Assembly: GCA_018343915.1 (NCBI GenBank)
Contig: JABRWF010000004.1
Span: forward strand, 1,054,001-1,118,000
Source: Agroathelia rolfsii
Lineage: Eukaryota; Basidiomycota; Agaricomycetes; Amylocorticiales; Amylocorticiaceae
DNA: 64,000 bases
Direction of reading: 5' to 3'
The notes under the pieces are model-generated. The model had not been told where the DNA came from and did not search any database. It saw only the letters and a list, made by a program, of their open reading frames with translations. Every line of letters starts with the position of its first letter. The first letter of the stretch is position 1. The position numbers were made by a program, and so were the translations under genes. Below, piece by piece: positions 34,214 to 46,844 of the stretch.

Positions 34214-34363
34214 TCCCTGAAGACAGCCAGGCCTTGTGCCCGTGACCCACACCAGCCTCACTCAAGCTGGCTGACAACGCCCATCGCCCACTCCTGCACA
34301 CTGCTCAGAAAATAGTCCTGGATTTTATTATTCTAGATCTATCTTTAAAGGCTTGCAATTGCC

Positions 34364-36013
34364 ATGTTTGCAGATCGCAAGGCGTCGTTCAAGAACCCAT
34401 CTGCGTCTTCCAACACTAGGCTGTCTCAAGAACAGAGACGACAAAGAGTGTGTCTACATCGCTGATAATCTGCAACCTGTGCTGACAATCGATTCGCCAG
34501 TAGGCCCTCGAAGAGCAGAAACGTGTATGAAGACTGATGGCTCGTTCTGATCATTCGCTGATAATGCTTTGTCCACCAGAGGCGTGCCCAGAAAGTCGAC
34601 GCTGCTCGTCAATTAGATGCCTTTGCCAACCTCACCCTTGCTGATTCTGAGGATGAAGACGACGATGACGATGAAAGCCCCGAAGATGCCGTCCATCATA
34701 ATAATCCCGGCATGCAGGGCGTAGCCCAATTTGCGTCGCAAATCCCACATGGCACGCCAGTGCCGCAGGACAGTAATCATGGACATGCTAAGGTGCCAGG
34801 GACACAAACCCATGCAACACCATCCAAGAAGCGCCAGAAAAAACGCAAGAAGCAGAAACGCAACAAATGGGCCGACAAGATCATGTATGCCGAGCTTCTG
34901 GAGATGAAAGACGCAGATTCTCTGGACATACATGATTCGGATGGCCTCCCGACCGACTTGGAAACAGGTTGGGTCGCTGTTGCACCTGTGCCCATAGGAA
35001 AGCGTTGTCTAGTTGTCACCCATCAGTCCTCGGGTCTAGGTGGTGTTGGTGAGTCTCTTACATCAAGATAAATGGTCACTTTTATCCGGCATCCTAAGTC
35101 ATCATAATATCTCAGTTCCAAATACAACTCTTCGCTCTAGACTACAAGGGAAATCGCTCATCGCTCGTTTTCCGTCTCAACTACCTCCTCTCACCATCCT
35201 GGATTGCATCTTAGACCGTAACTGGCGTGACAACGGTATTGTACACGTTCTCGATGTTCTACAGTGGAAAGGCCAAGACGTGGGCGATTGCGAGACGGCG
35301 TTCAGATTCTGGTGGCGAGACACTCGCCTAGGAGAACTCCCCCCTTCTCCACCCCCGTCAGTGTCTGCAACTGTGTCGAATATCAAGCCGGCTGGGGGGA
35401 TCAAAACAAGCAAGACTGATCTACCAGCTTTGAAGCCCAATAATCCTCGAGATCGGTATCAGTTTCCGTATCCAAATACATTTCTGGCAGTACCATACCA
35501 CACAGATACATCATACGCATCCCTCACGTCGACAATCATACCGCTCGCCCGGCGTCCAAGAAGCATTAGCGTTGATGTACCCTCGTCGACTGGTGAAAGT
35601 GGCGCCTTGACCAACTTTGTGTTCACCCCGCCAGATATGGACGTTGATATTACTAGCTCTAACACTCAAGCGTCTTTGGAGTTTTCGCCTCCAACTTTGA
35701 GAAACATAAACTTCTGTATCGGCTCGGATGGACTGCTTCTTTACGTAGCTCAGGCGAGCTACGAATCTGGAACAAGCCCTCTGAGCAACTGGATTCCGAT
35801 AACAGGTTACACTAGTTCCGATGTTGAGGAAACCCAACAAGGAAACAGTCAGATTGCCACTACATCAGGCCCGTTGGATCAATTTGAGAGGTAGAGTATC
35901 ATATCCGATGTATGCGTTTCATTTCACTGACTCCTGACTCTTGCAGGCTAGTAAACATGCGCATATGGAGTAAAAGCAGTCAAATGAACTCACATGATAC
36001 AATGATGGATTAA
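34364..36013 (+). CDS. SNUPN: Snurportin-1 (m3G-cap snRNP import adaptor)
   Basis: Four exons: 34364-34447, 34580-35048, 35116 to about 35891, and a short last exon ending LVNMRIWSK...MMD at 36013. The basic N-terminus (SQEQRRQR|RAQKVDAARQLDAFANLTL) is the importin-beta-binding region. An acidic and Lys-rich linker follows. The cap-binding domain starts at WADKIMYAELLEM and contains DGLPTDLETGWVAVAPVPIG, KRCLVVTHQSSG, TILDCILDRNWRDNGIVHVL and CETAFRFWWRDTRL. Snurportin-1 binds the trimethylguanosine cap of spliceosomal snRNPs and brings them into the nucleus with importin-beta. The gene lies head-to-head with DCP1, with only 150 bp between start codons, so a shared promoter is likely. The final splice (GAGAG|GTAGAG to CTTGCAG|G) adds 21 residues; if unused, the protein would end at FER. 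Confidence 0.88.
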
Positions 36014-36287
36014 TAAAATGTATAACAGACTTCATTGTTTCAGATCTACATATGTTAATCATATAACCATTTTCGTCATTGTACCATCACTACCAACGCA
36101 ATCATATTATCATGTAAATTATCCCACCCCGTCTTTGAGTAGCAGGTCCTTAACAGCCTTGAAGTGATCGAACCAATCCTCGTTATTCCAAAACTGACTA
36201 CTAAAATATACGATGCATTTCCAATCTGTACGCCGCGTCCATAGATATATTCTTGTACTGTACCACCAAGTATCACCGCGAACACGA

Positions 36288-39200
36288 TCACATAAACAAG
36301 CCCTTTGATTTCCAGTAATTCACCCAAGCTAAGCCATCGTTCTGACCAAGCTGCGAGAGCTGATTGAAACTTTGGCTTATTTTCTGCGTTTTCGTTGTCG
36401 AAAACGATACACCGGAACTTTCAGCGTCTGCATCTTGTTCATGCTCGACAAATGAGCGGAAGAAGTTGATGATTTTGATAGCGGGCTGAGAGATAATTCA
36501 GTAACCGTCCTCGAGTATGCAATTTTTTTCTGAAAAAAAAAGAGAGCTTACAATGTTTCTGAGTGTATCACTATTTGCCTGCTCTGCAGACGCCTCCAGC
36601 TTGCTAAACCATTCCGAGAATGGAACGATGCCAAGATCCACCTGGTTCTTGATACATCCTGTGTCCACCAAAGCATCGCGGATACTAGACACAATCATAG
36701 TCCATCCCACCGGCTTCGGATGAACGACATTCAGCACGAGAGGCGGTCGTTCTCGAGCAAACAACACATCCATAACACAATCGTTGACGGCCGTTGCAGG
36801 CAACCACGATGTCCTACCCGCCAAGTTTGGGAGCGCACCGAGTGTTAGAGAAGATTTGACGAAGATCGGCACCCAGTCTGTTGTCGCCCACGAGCCGCTG
36901 GATACCGGGCCCGAAATTTGGCCGATGCGGAAAGACGTCGCTTGAAGGCCGCTGTTGGCGAGAATCTTAGGGTGTATGCGTAGCGTCAGTGATTATTGTC
37001 GTTTGAGCGGCTATGATATCCCGGCATAGTACGTACATGTTCGCAGACATATTTGCTTTCGCCGTACCCACCACCAATAGCATACAGTGGATCCATTTGT
37101 ATTTCTTCGGGATAAGGACCCATGTCTTTTCGCCATGATTGTGCCGAGCTGATGGAAGACATGTACATGAATCGCATGGAATCTGCGAGAGGTGAAGTCA
37201 GGGCGAGATCCATGAGTCGCCTTGTACCGGCGATTTGAGTTTCGAAAGATATGAGGGAGAGGTTGAAGTCAAGTTGCCACGCGTTGTGGATAATAGTCGT
37301 CACAGAAGATAGCAGCTATGAATGGGTGGTTGAGGATGCAAGGGTGTACGACGTACTAAATATAAACGTACCTCATTATATAAATCAACCGATACGCCTA
37401 GGTTTTCCGTGTGTAACATACCCTCGACAAAGACGAGCTTGTGAGAGTTAAGCAATGTAACATCAAGACCGCGATCAGTAAAAGCAGACATTTGTCTCTC
37501 TTTGGAATTTTGCTTTCCCGGACGGTTATATGCATAAACTTTTGACACGCGGTCATCGCGAAGTAAAGAATCGAGAAGGAAAGATCCCAAACTTCCCGTG
37601 GTTCCTGTCAGAAGTATCACAGCAGGGAGTATGAGCGAGCCATCCCGCCTTTCTCCGGTGAAATCCGCAGAAAACTTTGCAATGCAGCCTTGTATGGCTG
37701 TTACTCTATGGGTGGATAACGAAGGTGATACTGCCGTTTCAGACAGTGTCAATCCAAGCATGAACTGAACCAATTCAGATATTGTAGGGTGAGAAAAGAC
37801 CAAATTATAGGGCACTTTGCTCGATACATTATCGGCCTGATCCTTTCGAGATCCGAGGGCAGAGACAATCTGACTTCGTAGGAATGTTGCACTCAAACTA
37901 ATATAATAGTTATTGCAGTGGGTCCGGAGGATGTGCTCCGGAGAACTCACCTGTCAAAGCCTTGTTCAAAAAGGTTGGTACCTGGGCTGACCGTTTTCCC
38001 GGATTTAGAGGTCAGCTGGTTAGCCTGCTTGAGAATCCATGCTTGGAGGCCATCCGAGGTCCATTCCTTGGGCGAATCAAATTCGATGGTATGATTCTCC
38101 AAAGAATCATACCTATTACCCGAGATAAGTAAAACTGTGCAACAGCCTGAAGTTCAAGAAAGGAGAAGAAAACATACAAGGCCTGAATTTCCTGCTCAAA
38201 TTGCGCAATGGAGGACTTCTTCATTACCGATCCTTTTTCAGTCCTTCTCAACCGTTTTTCAGGCCTGGTAAGTAACACCATGTTCCTAAAGATTCGGCCA
38301 AAGGTCGGCGCCAGCCCATTAGCCGCTTTGATAGCCGGCCAGATATTATCTACGAATGCTTTCTCGTCTTTTGGAAAAATTCTTGGCTCGATAAGTACCC
38401 CAACTTGGTTTCTTCCTCGACCGAATATGACGGCCGAATCGACTAGCTTTGAGGCACCAATTTTATCCTCCATAGGACCAGTGACTGTCTTTTCTCCGGT
38501 AGCAAGAACAATCACGTCGTCTAAACGGCCCACACTAAAAAAGATCAGTCAATAATGACAAGGTACCCATACGTACGCCTTACTCACACAGTCCAAAGAT
38601 TAGGGCGAGTCGGGTGCCTTTTGAAGAGATCACTCGAGGCATATCCTTTTACATCAGGAAGGTTTTCAACCGACACTTGATGTGTATTACAGGTCTGTAG
38701 ATACGGATGAGCAATTTTTAATAGAAGAGTGTGCGATACATACTAAGAATTGGCCTTCGTATGTTTCGCCATCACTTTGAGGAATCATTCGGACTTTGAC
38801 CCTGTCGGAAAATTGAAAATAGCTCCAGTCCCGGGAGAACCAGTGTGGGTCATCTAGCGCGCCTTCCAGAAGTGTGATCAAACCAAGCTACGTAAACACT
38901 CAACTTAAGCTTGATGAATTTTGCTACGTTCTACTCACTTCGGTCGCTCCGTAAACGGCACGTAATTTGATACCTTGATCTATTAGATATTGACCTTTCT
39001 CAAAGGGCAACGGACTGCCACCATAGGCCTACAATGAGTGTGAAGAGACAAAAGATCAGCATGCCGTCGTTCATGTCTACTCGGCAGATTAAACATACAA
39101 TGAACTTCATGGTTTTCAGAAAATCGATCGTTTCCTTGATATTTTCAGTGGCCCACGCATTTATGAAGCTTGAAACAATCATGATAGCTTGCGCGTTGGT

Positions 39201-40232
39201 TTTCCTAGCCTGATCAATTACATTATCGCTCGTCGGAACCAGCGGCGGCTTGCCATAAATTGTCATGGGTGGGAACGAACATGTCCCAAAGGAGTTCACC
39301 AAACTGGACGCAGTCTCAAACAAGAAGGCTAATAGGCTGGTTTAGACATTTTACTCAAATTGAAACTCAAAACGACTCGACATACCCAGGATATGAAAAG
39401 GTGGCATGCCAAGTAAACCCACTTTGACTCTTGGCTGCATAGTGGAGCGAGCTGTCATGAACTCTAATAGAATATGTACAGTTGAATTAAAGCGATAGAT
39501 GATTGCACAAATTGATTCCTGGCATACCCATCTCAGTGAAGGTTCTTATACATTCAAACGTCTCGGGTATTGGTTTGGGGAATCCAGTGCTGCCGCTGCT
39601 ATGCAAATATAATGCGATGTCGTCTAGGCTCCTGTGATGGCTAAAAGTATAGAATGCCTCGAATTGATCTGTTTCTTTCTCTTTTCCCACAAGAGGATAA
39701 ATCGAAGTAAACGAAGGAATTTCTACGATGTCAAGTACAAATCCCTTCGGAAGCTCCTTCTGGACGCCACTTGGTAAAGTATCGGGAAGAGTTGAGCTAC
39801 TGACAAGCATCCGGGAGCAATACGTTTTCTGAATCATGCTCGCCACAGCTGGTGCAGAATTCCGTGGAGACATGGGAAATGGCTGATATTCGGAGTGGGA
39901 TAATAAGATAAGATAAACAACGTTGACTAGGAACCACTTACTATCCATCCGGCTAACATGACGCCCATTGTGATGGCATGGTAAAATATGTTATCTAGAT
40001 GCGCGACGATCGCCACGACTTCCCTGTCCTTTCCTATATGGTTCGGTCGAATAAAGTGAGCCAGACGATGGCATGCGCGACCGAATTCGAGGAAGGAAAC
40101 AGAAACGTTTGACCCAGTGACATCGTCATGAAATGTGTACATTGGTTCCTCCCCATGGTGCAGCATATTATAATCGATGAGTTCATGTAGGAGCAGATCC
40201 CGTTTTAATTTGGCTGCGGGCTCTTCCAACAT
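36288..40232 (-). CDS. Adenylate-forming reductase (A-T-R), copy 2
   Basis: Same domain order as copy 1. The start ATG at 40232 gives MLEEPAAKLKRDLLLHEL. The adenylation part has VSFLEFGRACHRLAHFIRP, SSGSTGFPK near 39580, AVYGATE near 38950, GRLDDVIVLATGEK and FGRGRNQVGVLIEP. The thiolation domain reads FEQGFD then SLSATFLRSQI, split by an intron near 37900-37940. The reductase has LLTGTTGSLGSFLLDSLL, TSP...MRFMYMSSI and the catalytic Y-G-E-S-K in GGGYGESKYV, and ends DGLAWVNYWKSKGLFM at 36288. It differs from copy 1 throughout, so the duplication is not recent. Frames look intact, with about 12 introns. The product is predicted to be an aldehyde made from an unknown acid. A weak TATAAT lies about 80 bp upstream. 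Confidence 0.9.
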
Positions 40233-41281
40233 CGTAAGATACGTTGTAAATATTGATGCAATATGTTGACAAAGAGAATTCGACTGCAATGGAAGGATGT
40301 GTACCGGGAAGATATTATATCCCGTGTAGCATTTTATACTAGCACTATTCGGATACATCGGCGGCGCAAGGTGAACATGAGGACTTTAAGTAGCCTAGTA
40401 GATAGCCGATAGAGTGGTTAGCGGTCAAAGTGACAGAACTCTGTATGCTTTTACTGGATATTCTCTGGCATCGGCAGAAGCAAAGATACGAGTGAGCCGA
40501 CAACGCCAAGCACTTCAAGTTGCAGGCCAGGGATATTCTCTTCTCATAGCGGGGGATTTCAAATGATATTCGCAGTTTTTCATCTGATAATATACTATCT
40601 GATTGGCTGAGACCTATTGGCCGATCGGCTAAGGGAAAATGTTATGTGAGATCCCCCGCTATGTCTGCAGAGCTCACCTGCGAAGATCCAGACTGAGAGT
40701 GGCTGCGAACAGTGCGAGGCACAAGGTCCAAATGTTTGACCGAGATTAATGGCCGCGGAAACATCTAGTCACTGACGATCGAAACATCATAAATTTGTCA
40801 AAAATGTTTCGACAGTTGGAGCTATTGGAGTCATCGGGCGGGGGTAGGCCGAAATCATCCTAGATATTTTAGGAAAGATGCCTCCTAATCAAATAACGCT
40901 GTAGAAGGTACTATGGGCGGCTGATTTCAAGGCGCTATTAGTATATCATTACTATGAAGCCTGAGCAAGTAGAAGTATCGGTGATGACGTAATACGCAAG
41001 CTCCGCGGCTGACATCGGCTGTATGACGTTTCAGTTGCATAATGACCTAGATAATAAGAAAACCAATAATACAAGCATTTAGAATTCTTAGAACTTTCTA
41101 ATGCAAGTTTTACCTGTGCCAACAATGCTAGATGAAAAGAGGCTTGAGTGTGCACAAGACTATAGTTCAATTTGCAACTCTGCTAGAATCAATCTTATTA
41201 TAATTCTTGATCGACTTCATCAACGGGCTCCTCGGATACCAGTGAATATATATTACAAAAGACTCGCTAGAGATTCATGAT
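40233..41281. other. Intergenic region with a MITE-like insertion
   Basis: No gene is supported in these 1049 bp. A short minus frame at 40952-41170 has no domain. The region contains an inverted-repeat element at 40545-40663. Confidence 0.5.
40545..40663. mobile_element. MITE-like 119-bp inverted-repeat element
   Basis: The left end CATAGCGGGGGATTTCAAAT and the reverse complement of the right end, CATAGCGGGGGATCTCACAT, match at 17 of 20 positions, with the first 13 perfect. A TCT triplet flanks each end (40542-40544 and 40664-40666), compatible with a 3-bp target duplication. The interior is AT-rich without an ORF. A non-autonomous DNA transposon is the simplest reading; a hairpin of other origin is the alternative. 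Confidence 0.5.
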
Positions 41282-43835
41282 TTAGTCGTCTCGATTTGAG
41301 CTAGCGACACTGTCCTTATCATTGTTATCATCGTCTTTATCTTCATCCATATCTTCATCGTCACGGTTCTTAGAAGCAGTAGGAATGGATAATCCAGCGC
41401 CCCCGGACTTGAGCCCTTGCTGAGCAGTCCTCCACGCATGGGCTGCTTGGAGGAACTTAAATGACGTCGGATTGGCTTCGCGCTCATCGTCGGCAAATAC
41501 AAGCTCCCAATCTTTTTGGATAGGTAGAACCAGGTCAGCATTTTTGAAAAGAAAATGCCTGCAAGGCCAAAATCATACCTTCAATGGTCTGACCCGTTTC
41601 TTGGTCAACAAATCGTTTCTTGGAGACTATTGGCATGATACTCTGAACCTTGGCAACCTGCTCGGGAGTGCCATGGTTCTCTTCAAAGTCTTTCCAAACT
41701 TCCAGAAGAGCAACACGCTATTATAGCATTAGTAAGATACTTCGTAAGAAAAGGATAAAATAAAAATACCTCGCTCTTGAGACCCTTGCTCTTAAGATCT
41801 TTGTAGCCTTGCTCGAATACGGATCGGGCCAGATCATTATCGCCTTCAATCATCGGTACCTCCTTCTCTTCGTCATCATCTCCATCATCATCCTCACGCT
41901 CAGCCCTTGGTATAGGGATGGGCTCTGCTTCAAACAAGGCGTATGCGATCCAGACTTTGACGTGACCACTGAGCTCGACAAGCTGTTTGTACAGTGCCCT
42001 TGCCGCCTCGCGTTCGCCTTCCTCTACCTCGAAATCAATGAATCGTTTCCAAAGAACCTCTGGCATGGCGAGAACCGGCTGCGAAACACCAAGTTTGAAT
42101 ATGCCCCGTGCACGACTGAAGTCCTCCAACTGCGTTTCAAGTTCAGCGTATTTGATCCATGCCCCAGCATTGGATGGGTCGAATTCGATGTACTTTTCAT
42201 ACAGTTTCCGTACATTGTCGAATTCACGAAGCTGTCAACTGTATATGAGACTTATGAGCTCAGGTTAGTGTGAAACGTACACACGTCAAATTCGAGCTGG
42301 ATGTAGCCCTTGAACAAGGCTTCCTTTGGGCAAATCCCAATGGCCGTGCCCAGTGCTTTGCGTGCCTTAACCAGATCTAGTCGACGTACTTCAAAGCGTG
42401 CATACATAAGCCAGAGCTTCGCAAACGTAAACTGTTTATGTGGCACAAGAGACAATGCAGCTTGATATACTTGGCGAGCACGCTCATAGTCCTAGAATCC
42501 AGTTAGAAGGGACATGGAATTTTAAGTAACAAGACCTGCTAACCTTGGTTTCGATTTCTTCAAACAGAGCATAGTCAAGCCATAAGAATATGTACCTTCG
42601 CCAATGTCGTTTCTCGCCACCAGGTGGGACTTGTGCTACAGCCCGCTCGTACACCTCTCGCACTCGCTCGATATTTTCTTTGATATCATCTCCCTCTTCT
42701 CGTGCATCGAGCAGGGCATTAGTCTCAAGACGGGCATAGTCAAACCATGCATCATAATTGCGTCCATCGTGTGAAACCTCCTCCTCACACTGTATGCGTC
42801 GTTTCCCGAGAACGGTCGCCTCCAAGGTACTGCGTGTGCCGTGTTGTTTCTCGAATTTCGTATATGATGCGTATAATGCAGCAGACTTCGAGCGAGGAAT
42901 ACGAGATAGGGCGAACTGCAAGGCAAATATATAAGTATATACCAATCTTCACAAAACGGATCAAAAGGAATACCTTGTAGATTACTCGAGCACGCTCGTA
43001 CTCTTTTAACCGTGTCTCCATCTTTGCAAAGGCACTGAATACAGCTTGCGCCTTTTCAACCTGCTCCTCATCATCGCCAAAGAACTCCAAAGCCGTTTGG
43101 AAAACTTCGCGGGCCTTATCCAACCGTCCGCGTTCCTCCTCAAACTTGGCCCATTTTACCCATGTGCGTGGTTCTGGTCGCACACCAATCCATCTCTCAT
43201 ATATCGCACTTGCACGGTCATGCTCTTGGTACCGCTCTTCTAGCTTGATGTACGCCGACCACGCCTTGTCATCCGGCTCCCATGCCATCCATCGTTCAAA
43301 CACTTGGCGTGCCCCAGGAATGTTTTGTAAGAGTTCCTCTAGGTACACGTATTTGTACCACAGTTGGTCAACTCGTGGGAGAAGCGTAACGGCGCGGTCG
43401 AATAAGTTGCGCGCATGTTGGACGTTTCTAGACTTGAGCTCCATCTCTGTGTAGGAAAGCCATAGTTGAACTGAGCGGGCATCGACATCGAGGGCACGTT
43501 CAAACACGGAACGTGAGCGTGCAAACTCGTTTTGGCTGGCCTCCCAATTCGCATATTGGAGCCATTCTTTTCTGATTGAGTGTCAGTTTGGGAACAATTG
43601 CTTGAATAATGATAGGAGCGTACATGCTACCCCTCGTTCTCCGAATCCGCTCTTCGAATTCTTTTCGCTTACGTCCTCGATATTCATCGAGCTCTTCAAA
43701 GTCCTCAACGCGTTGCTTGGGCGCGCGAAATTGGGTATCCTGTCGTTCTTGGGCCTCACGCAGAAGCTGCTCTGCTGTGATCTGAATCGCAGCGGGCGCC
43801 CTATTTTTTATCCTGGGTGCGCGGCCGTCCTGCAT
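41282..43835 (-). CDS. CLF1: Pre-mRNA-splicing factor Clf1 (crooked-neck, HAT repeats)
   Basis: The multi-exon gene starts at ATG 43835 with the family signature [22 protein letters not shown] chain of HAT repeats follows: [12 protein letters not shown], [109 protein letters not shown], and others to [10 protein letters not shown]. The tail has [10 protein letters not shown] and an Asp-rich end. Clf1/CRNKL1 is a scaffold of the Prp19-associated complex, needed for spliceosome activation in the nucleus. The length of roughly 740 residues fits the family. Short introns lie near 43565-43620, 42920-42975, 42490-42545, 42230-42285, 41710-41770 and 41525-41580. The gene is divergent from RAD6. The ATG lies within an ATGCAG that could also act as an acceptor, so an additional first exon is possible. 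Confidence 0.9.
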
Positions 43836-44026
43836 GGCGAGATAGATATGAAGTCAGATATTAGTAGATGAGTACACCACCAGTTGGCTGGATTTCGTCG
43901 CGGTGGTCGTCCTGGGAGAAGGACGGGCACAGCCACCACCACACAACTCTGCCTGGCACCTCCATCTCGTCTCATCATCCCGTTTCCTTTGTCTTATTTG
44001 TCTTGATCGCATTTTGTATTTTTACC
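43836..44026. promoter_or_regulatory. Short divergent CLF1/RAD6 promoter
   Basis: Only 191 bp separate the two start codons, so both 5' UTRs and promoters must overlap or be very short. The RAD6 side is pyrimidine-rich (CGTTTCCTTTGTCTTATTTG) just before its ATG. Confidence 0.6.
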
Positions 44027-44664
44027 ATGGTAAGGCGCATGTAATATGCTGCATAGTCCTGTTGGAACTGAGCTGTGTAGTCTACGAACTGTAAACGACG
44101 ACTCATGCGCGACTTCAAACGCCTCTCGAGCGATCCCCCTGGCGGCGTTTCTGGTAGCCCTTGCCCTGATAATATTATGATGTGGAATGCAGTCATATTT
44201 GGTCCTGGTGCGAGTATTTCTTGATTTTTATGCTGATCTTGCTTTAATTTTATGTAATGAATCCTTTAGCTGACACACCATTCGAGGACGGGACGTTCAA
44301 GCTTGTACTCAACTTTGACGAATCATATCCCAACAAACCGCCAACCGTCAAATTCCTCTCGCGGATGTTCCATCCTAACGTATACGCCAATGGCGAGCTC
44401 TGTCTCGATATATTACAAAACCGATGGTCGCCCACTTACGATGTCGCCGCAATTCTTACCTCCGTTCAATCCCTGCTCCATGATCCCAACCCCAATAGTC
44501 CAGCAAATGCCGAAGCTGCACAGCTATATAGGGAAAATATGAAGGAATACATTCGACGTGTGAAAGCGACGGTGGAAGAGAGCTGGCTTGACCCAGAGGA
44601 GAAGGAAGCGATGCAGCAGCAGGGCGAGGCCGAGGACTCAAGTTCTCGAATGGATGTCAGTTGA
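44027..44664 (+). CDS. RAD6: Ubiquitin-conjugating enzyme E2 Rad6/Ubc2
   Basis: Three exons give 174 residues. The first exon's coding part is only the ATG (44027-44029), followed by GTAAGG. Exon 2 is 44081-44207 and exon 3 is 44270-44664. The UBC fold is complete: [36 protein letters not shown] with the catalytic Cys88 at the same position as yeast Rad6, [20 protein letters not shown] and [13 protein letters not shown]. The acidic tail of yeast Rad6 is absent; the end is short ([10 protein letters not shown]). Rad6 ubiquitinates histone H2B with Bre1, PCNA with Rad18 and N-degron substrates with Ubr1. The N-terminus reads [13 protein letters not shown] where the family is almost always MSTPARRRLMRDF, so positions 4-6 are unusual. 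No alternative acceptor restoring them was found. Confidence 0.93.
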
Positions 44665-45109
44665 GTGTGGACTTGCTCGCTTGTTTGATGTTACTTGTAT
44701 ATCCCCCTTCCTCATCCCATATGGTCGTGAGGCTTTATAATTTGATATCACCATCTCGCAACCACCTGGTATCTAATATTTAGTACACATCCTGGAATTT
44801 ATTTGTCTTGACTTTTGCACCTGAACTTGCTGGTATCGTTATGGTGTATCACTTTCGTCTTATCAACGACGATTTTTCATTGGCTTTTCATCGTCCCCAC
44901 CAACTGCAACATCTAGCAAAATGATAATCATAGAAATAGACTCTTGCTGTCTACACATTACAGAAGGTAGGTCTTCGTTTGTGCCTTGTCCGCCTTTTAC
45001 GGCTGACCGAGACAAACCAAGTCACTACTATTGATCAAAAGACTCATATAACATAATTTGTGTTTGGGATTATATATTTCATAAGACTGGTGGTGGCTGA
45101 AGACCATCG
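44665..45109. other. Convergent 3' flanks of RAD6 and GST A
   Basis: 445 AT-rich bp, no gene seen. Confidence 0.5.
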
Positions 45110-46203
45110 TTAGTTCGCTTTCTGTAAACGACCCAAGGCGTAGCTGTACAACCATGAGTTCAACTCTTTGGTGTGAGAGGTAATGAATTATCCACCTTTC
45201 ATAGCTATCAAGATACAATTCGTCGGTGCTAGTTGTCTTTTTGACCAGAGGGTGATTCAACAGCCTTTCCAGGTACGGAGTTATTTTCTCGCCTGAAGGA
45301 AATTCGAATCGTTTGTAATGGCGCAAAACGATGTCTGCTCGTACTATCCATGGCGCCGCTATAACGTCTCCGAATCCGATTTTCCCGTCATCAGCCCACA
45401 GGCCAAGGACAGACTTGTGAACTTGTTCTCCTTCTGCACGTTCGAAAAACGATACGAAGGTCACAATTGCGTCGCTAAATGCCCGAGTCGTTATGGCCTG
45501 CGCTTCTGGGCCTTGGGCCATAAGAAGTGTGTAAAAGGCGGGGACCAGGGTACGATCAACATGGTCGGCTTGCAGGCGAGCCAGTGCACGAGCATCTGCA
45601 AATAAAAATAATTATGGTTTGCAGTAACTGAATTGTATTAAAGGCACGAACACGGATCAGAAGACGGTGGGAGAAGTGATTTCTTCGTAGTCTGTCCTGC
45701 AAGGCTAGTCAAATCGAGGATGGCTATTGGTATTCGAAATGTATACTCGTTAATGTGTAGCACTTACTCTTCCAAGTACTCTAGTATAACCATACTTTCT
45801 TGTAATGATTGCTTTTTACCATTTATATTGACCGTAATGGCTGGTACAAGTCCTTTGGGGGACACCTCGAGTAGCTCCTTAGGTTTAGGGACATCATATG
45901 AATCTACTTCGTCTGTCTGTACCATGAATGATGTGTCGCAGGCTAGGATCCATTATAGCACTCACAATACTAAATACCATGATGAGGCTACAATAATAAA
46001 TAAGAAAACAAACAGAAACTTGCCTTGTACGGGATACCAAGAAGCTCTAGCGCAATCCACACACGCTGCGAATATGGGCTGTAGCATGCTGTGAAGAGCG
46101 TAATATCCGCCGGTTCTTGGCGTGCATTGGCAAGTTCCAAGGCAAGGCCTGTGCATTTTGTGTGACGAACTTTGCCAGTGTGTGGCCTGTTGTCCGTGGT
46201 CAT
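45110..46203 (-). CDS. Glutathione S-transferase A (cysteine/omega-like family, Ser at the Cys position)
   Basis: Five or so exons run from ATG 46203 (MTTDNRPHTGK). The thioredoxin-fold N-domain has DITLFTACYSPYSQRVWIALELLGIPY, then VDSYDVPKPKELLEVSPKGLVPAI and a SLQESMVILEYLEE segment. The all-helical C-domain has DARALARLQADHV, ALGLWADDGKIGFGDVIAAPWIVRADI and LYLDSYER. A short last exon reads YALGRLQKAN. The architecture is that of fungal omega-like GSTs that de-glutathionylate substrates through a Cys in a C-P-F/Y motif. Here the motif reads Y-S-P-Y, so the expected Cys is Ser; another Cys lies two residues before. It is the tandem paralogue of GST B, with the same exon borders. A TATA-like run lies at 46284-46293. 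Confidence 0.85.
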
Positions 46204-46844
46204 GGATGATGAGAACAAAGACAATGGCCTCTCGAGTATACGTAAGTAGCTAGTGCTTTGTATTTGATCGATCGTATCAGTCCGATATATATACTTATTA
46301 AAAGTATTATTAATATTATGGATACATTCCGTATAAGCCCGCTTTATTCAGCACGACGTAGTCCATGACATGCATGCATGACAAATATGCAAAACTGATG
46401 ATAATCGGCCCAGTTGTAATCCGACATTACTAGAAGGGAGAAGAACAACTCAGAAGACTGTTATATATCAACCTGAGTGGGATAGGAAGTATTAGCATGA
46501 ACAGAAATGCGAAGCACCAGTAATTCGGGTCTTTGCCAGTAGTACGGAAAGTGGTAGTATGCCAGGGGTTTTCGATGCGAGTGATTTGAGCTTGGACGCG
46601 CATATAGTGAGTTCCTTGACTCAAATGCATAGATCTCGCAGACACTGTTGCTTGCTTTGCTTAGATACTCCTGCTTAATACTTGATTTTCCTCGTCTATT
46701 AGGGTAGCATCCACACAGAATCTTGTAACATATCCAATTTATCCATTGCGGCTGATCTAGGTGATCAAACCATCAATTGGAGTCGATCAGTCAACTAATA
46801 ATACAATACACCAAATTCAAGCCTTCGGAACCATATTGTCAAGC
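46204..46844. other. Spacer between the tandem GST genes
   Basis: 641 bp containing the promoter of GST A (TATATATA at about 46284-46293, minus strand, about 85 bp from the ATG) and the 3' flank of GST B. A minus frame at 46430-46645 has no domain. Confidence 0.5.
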
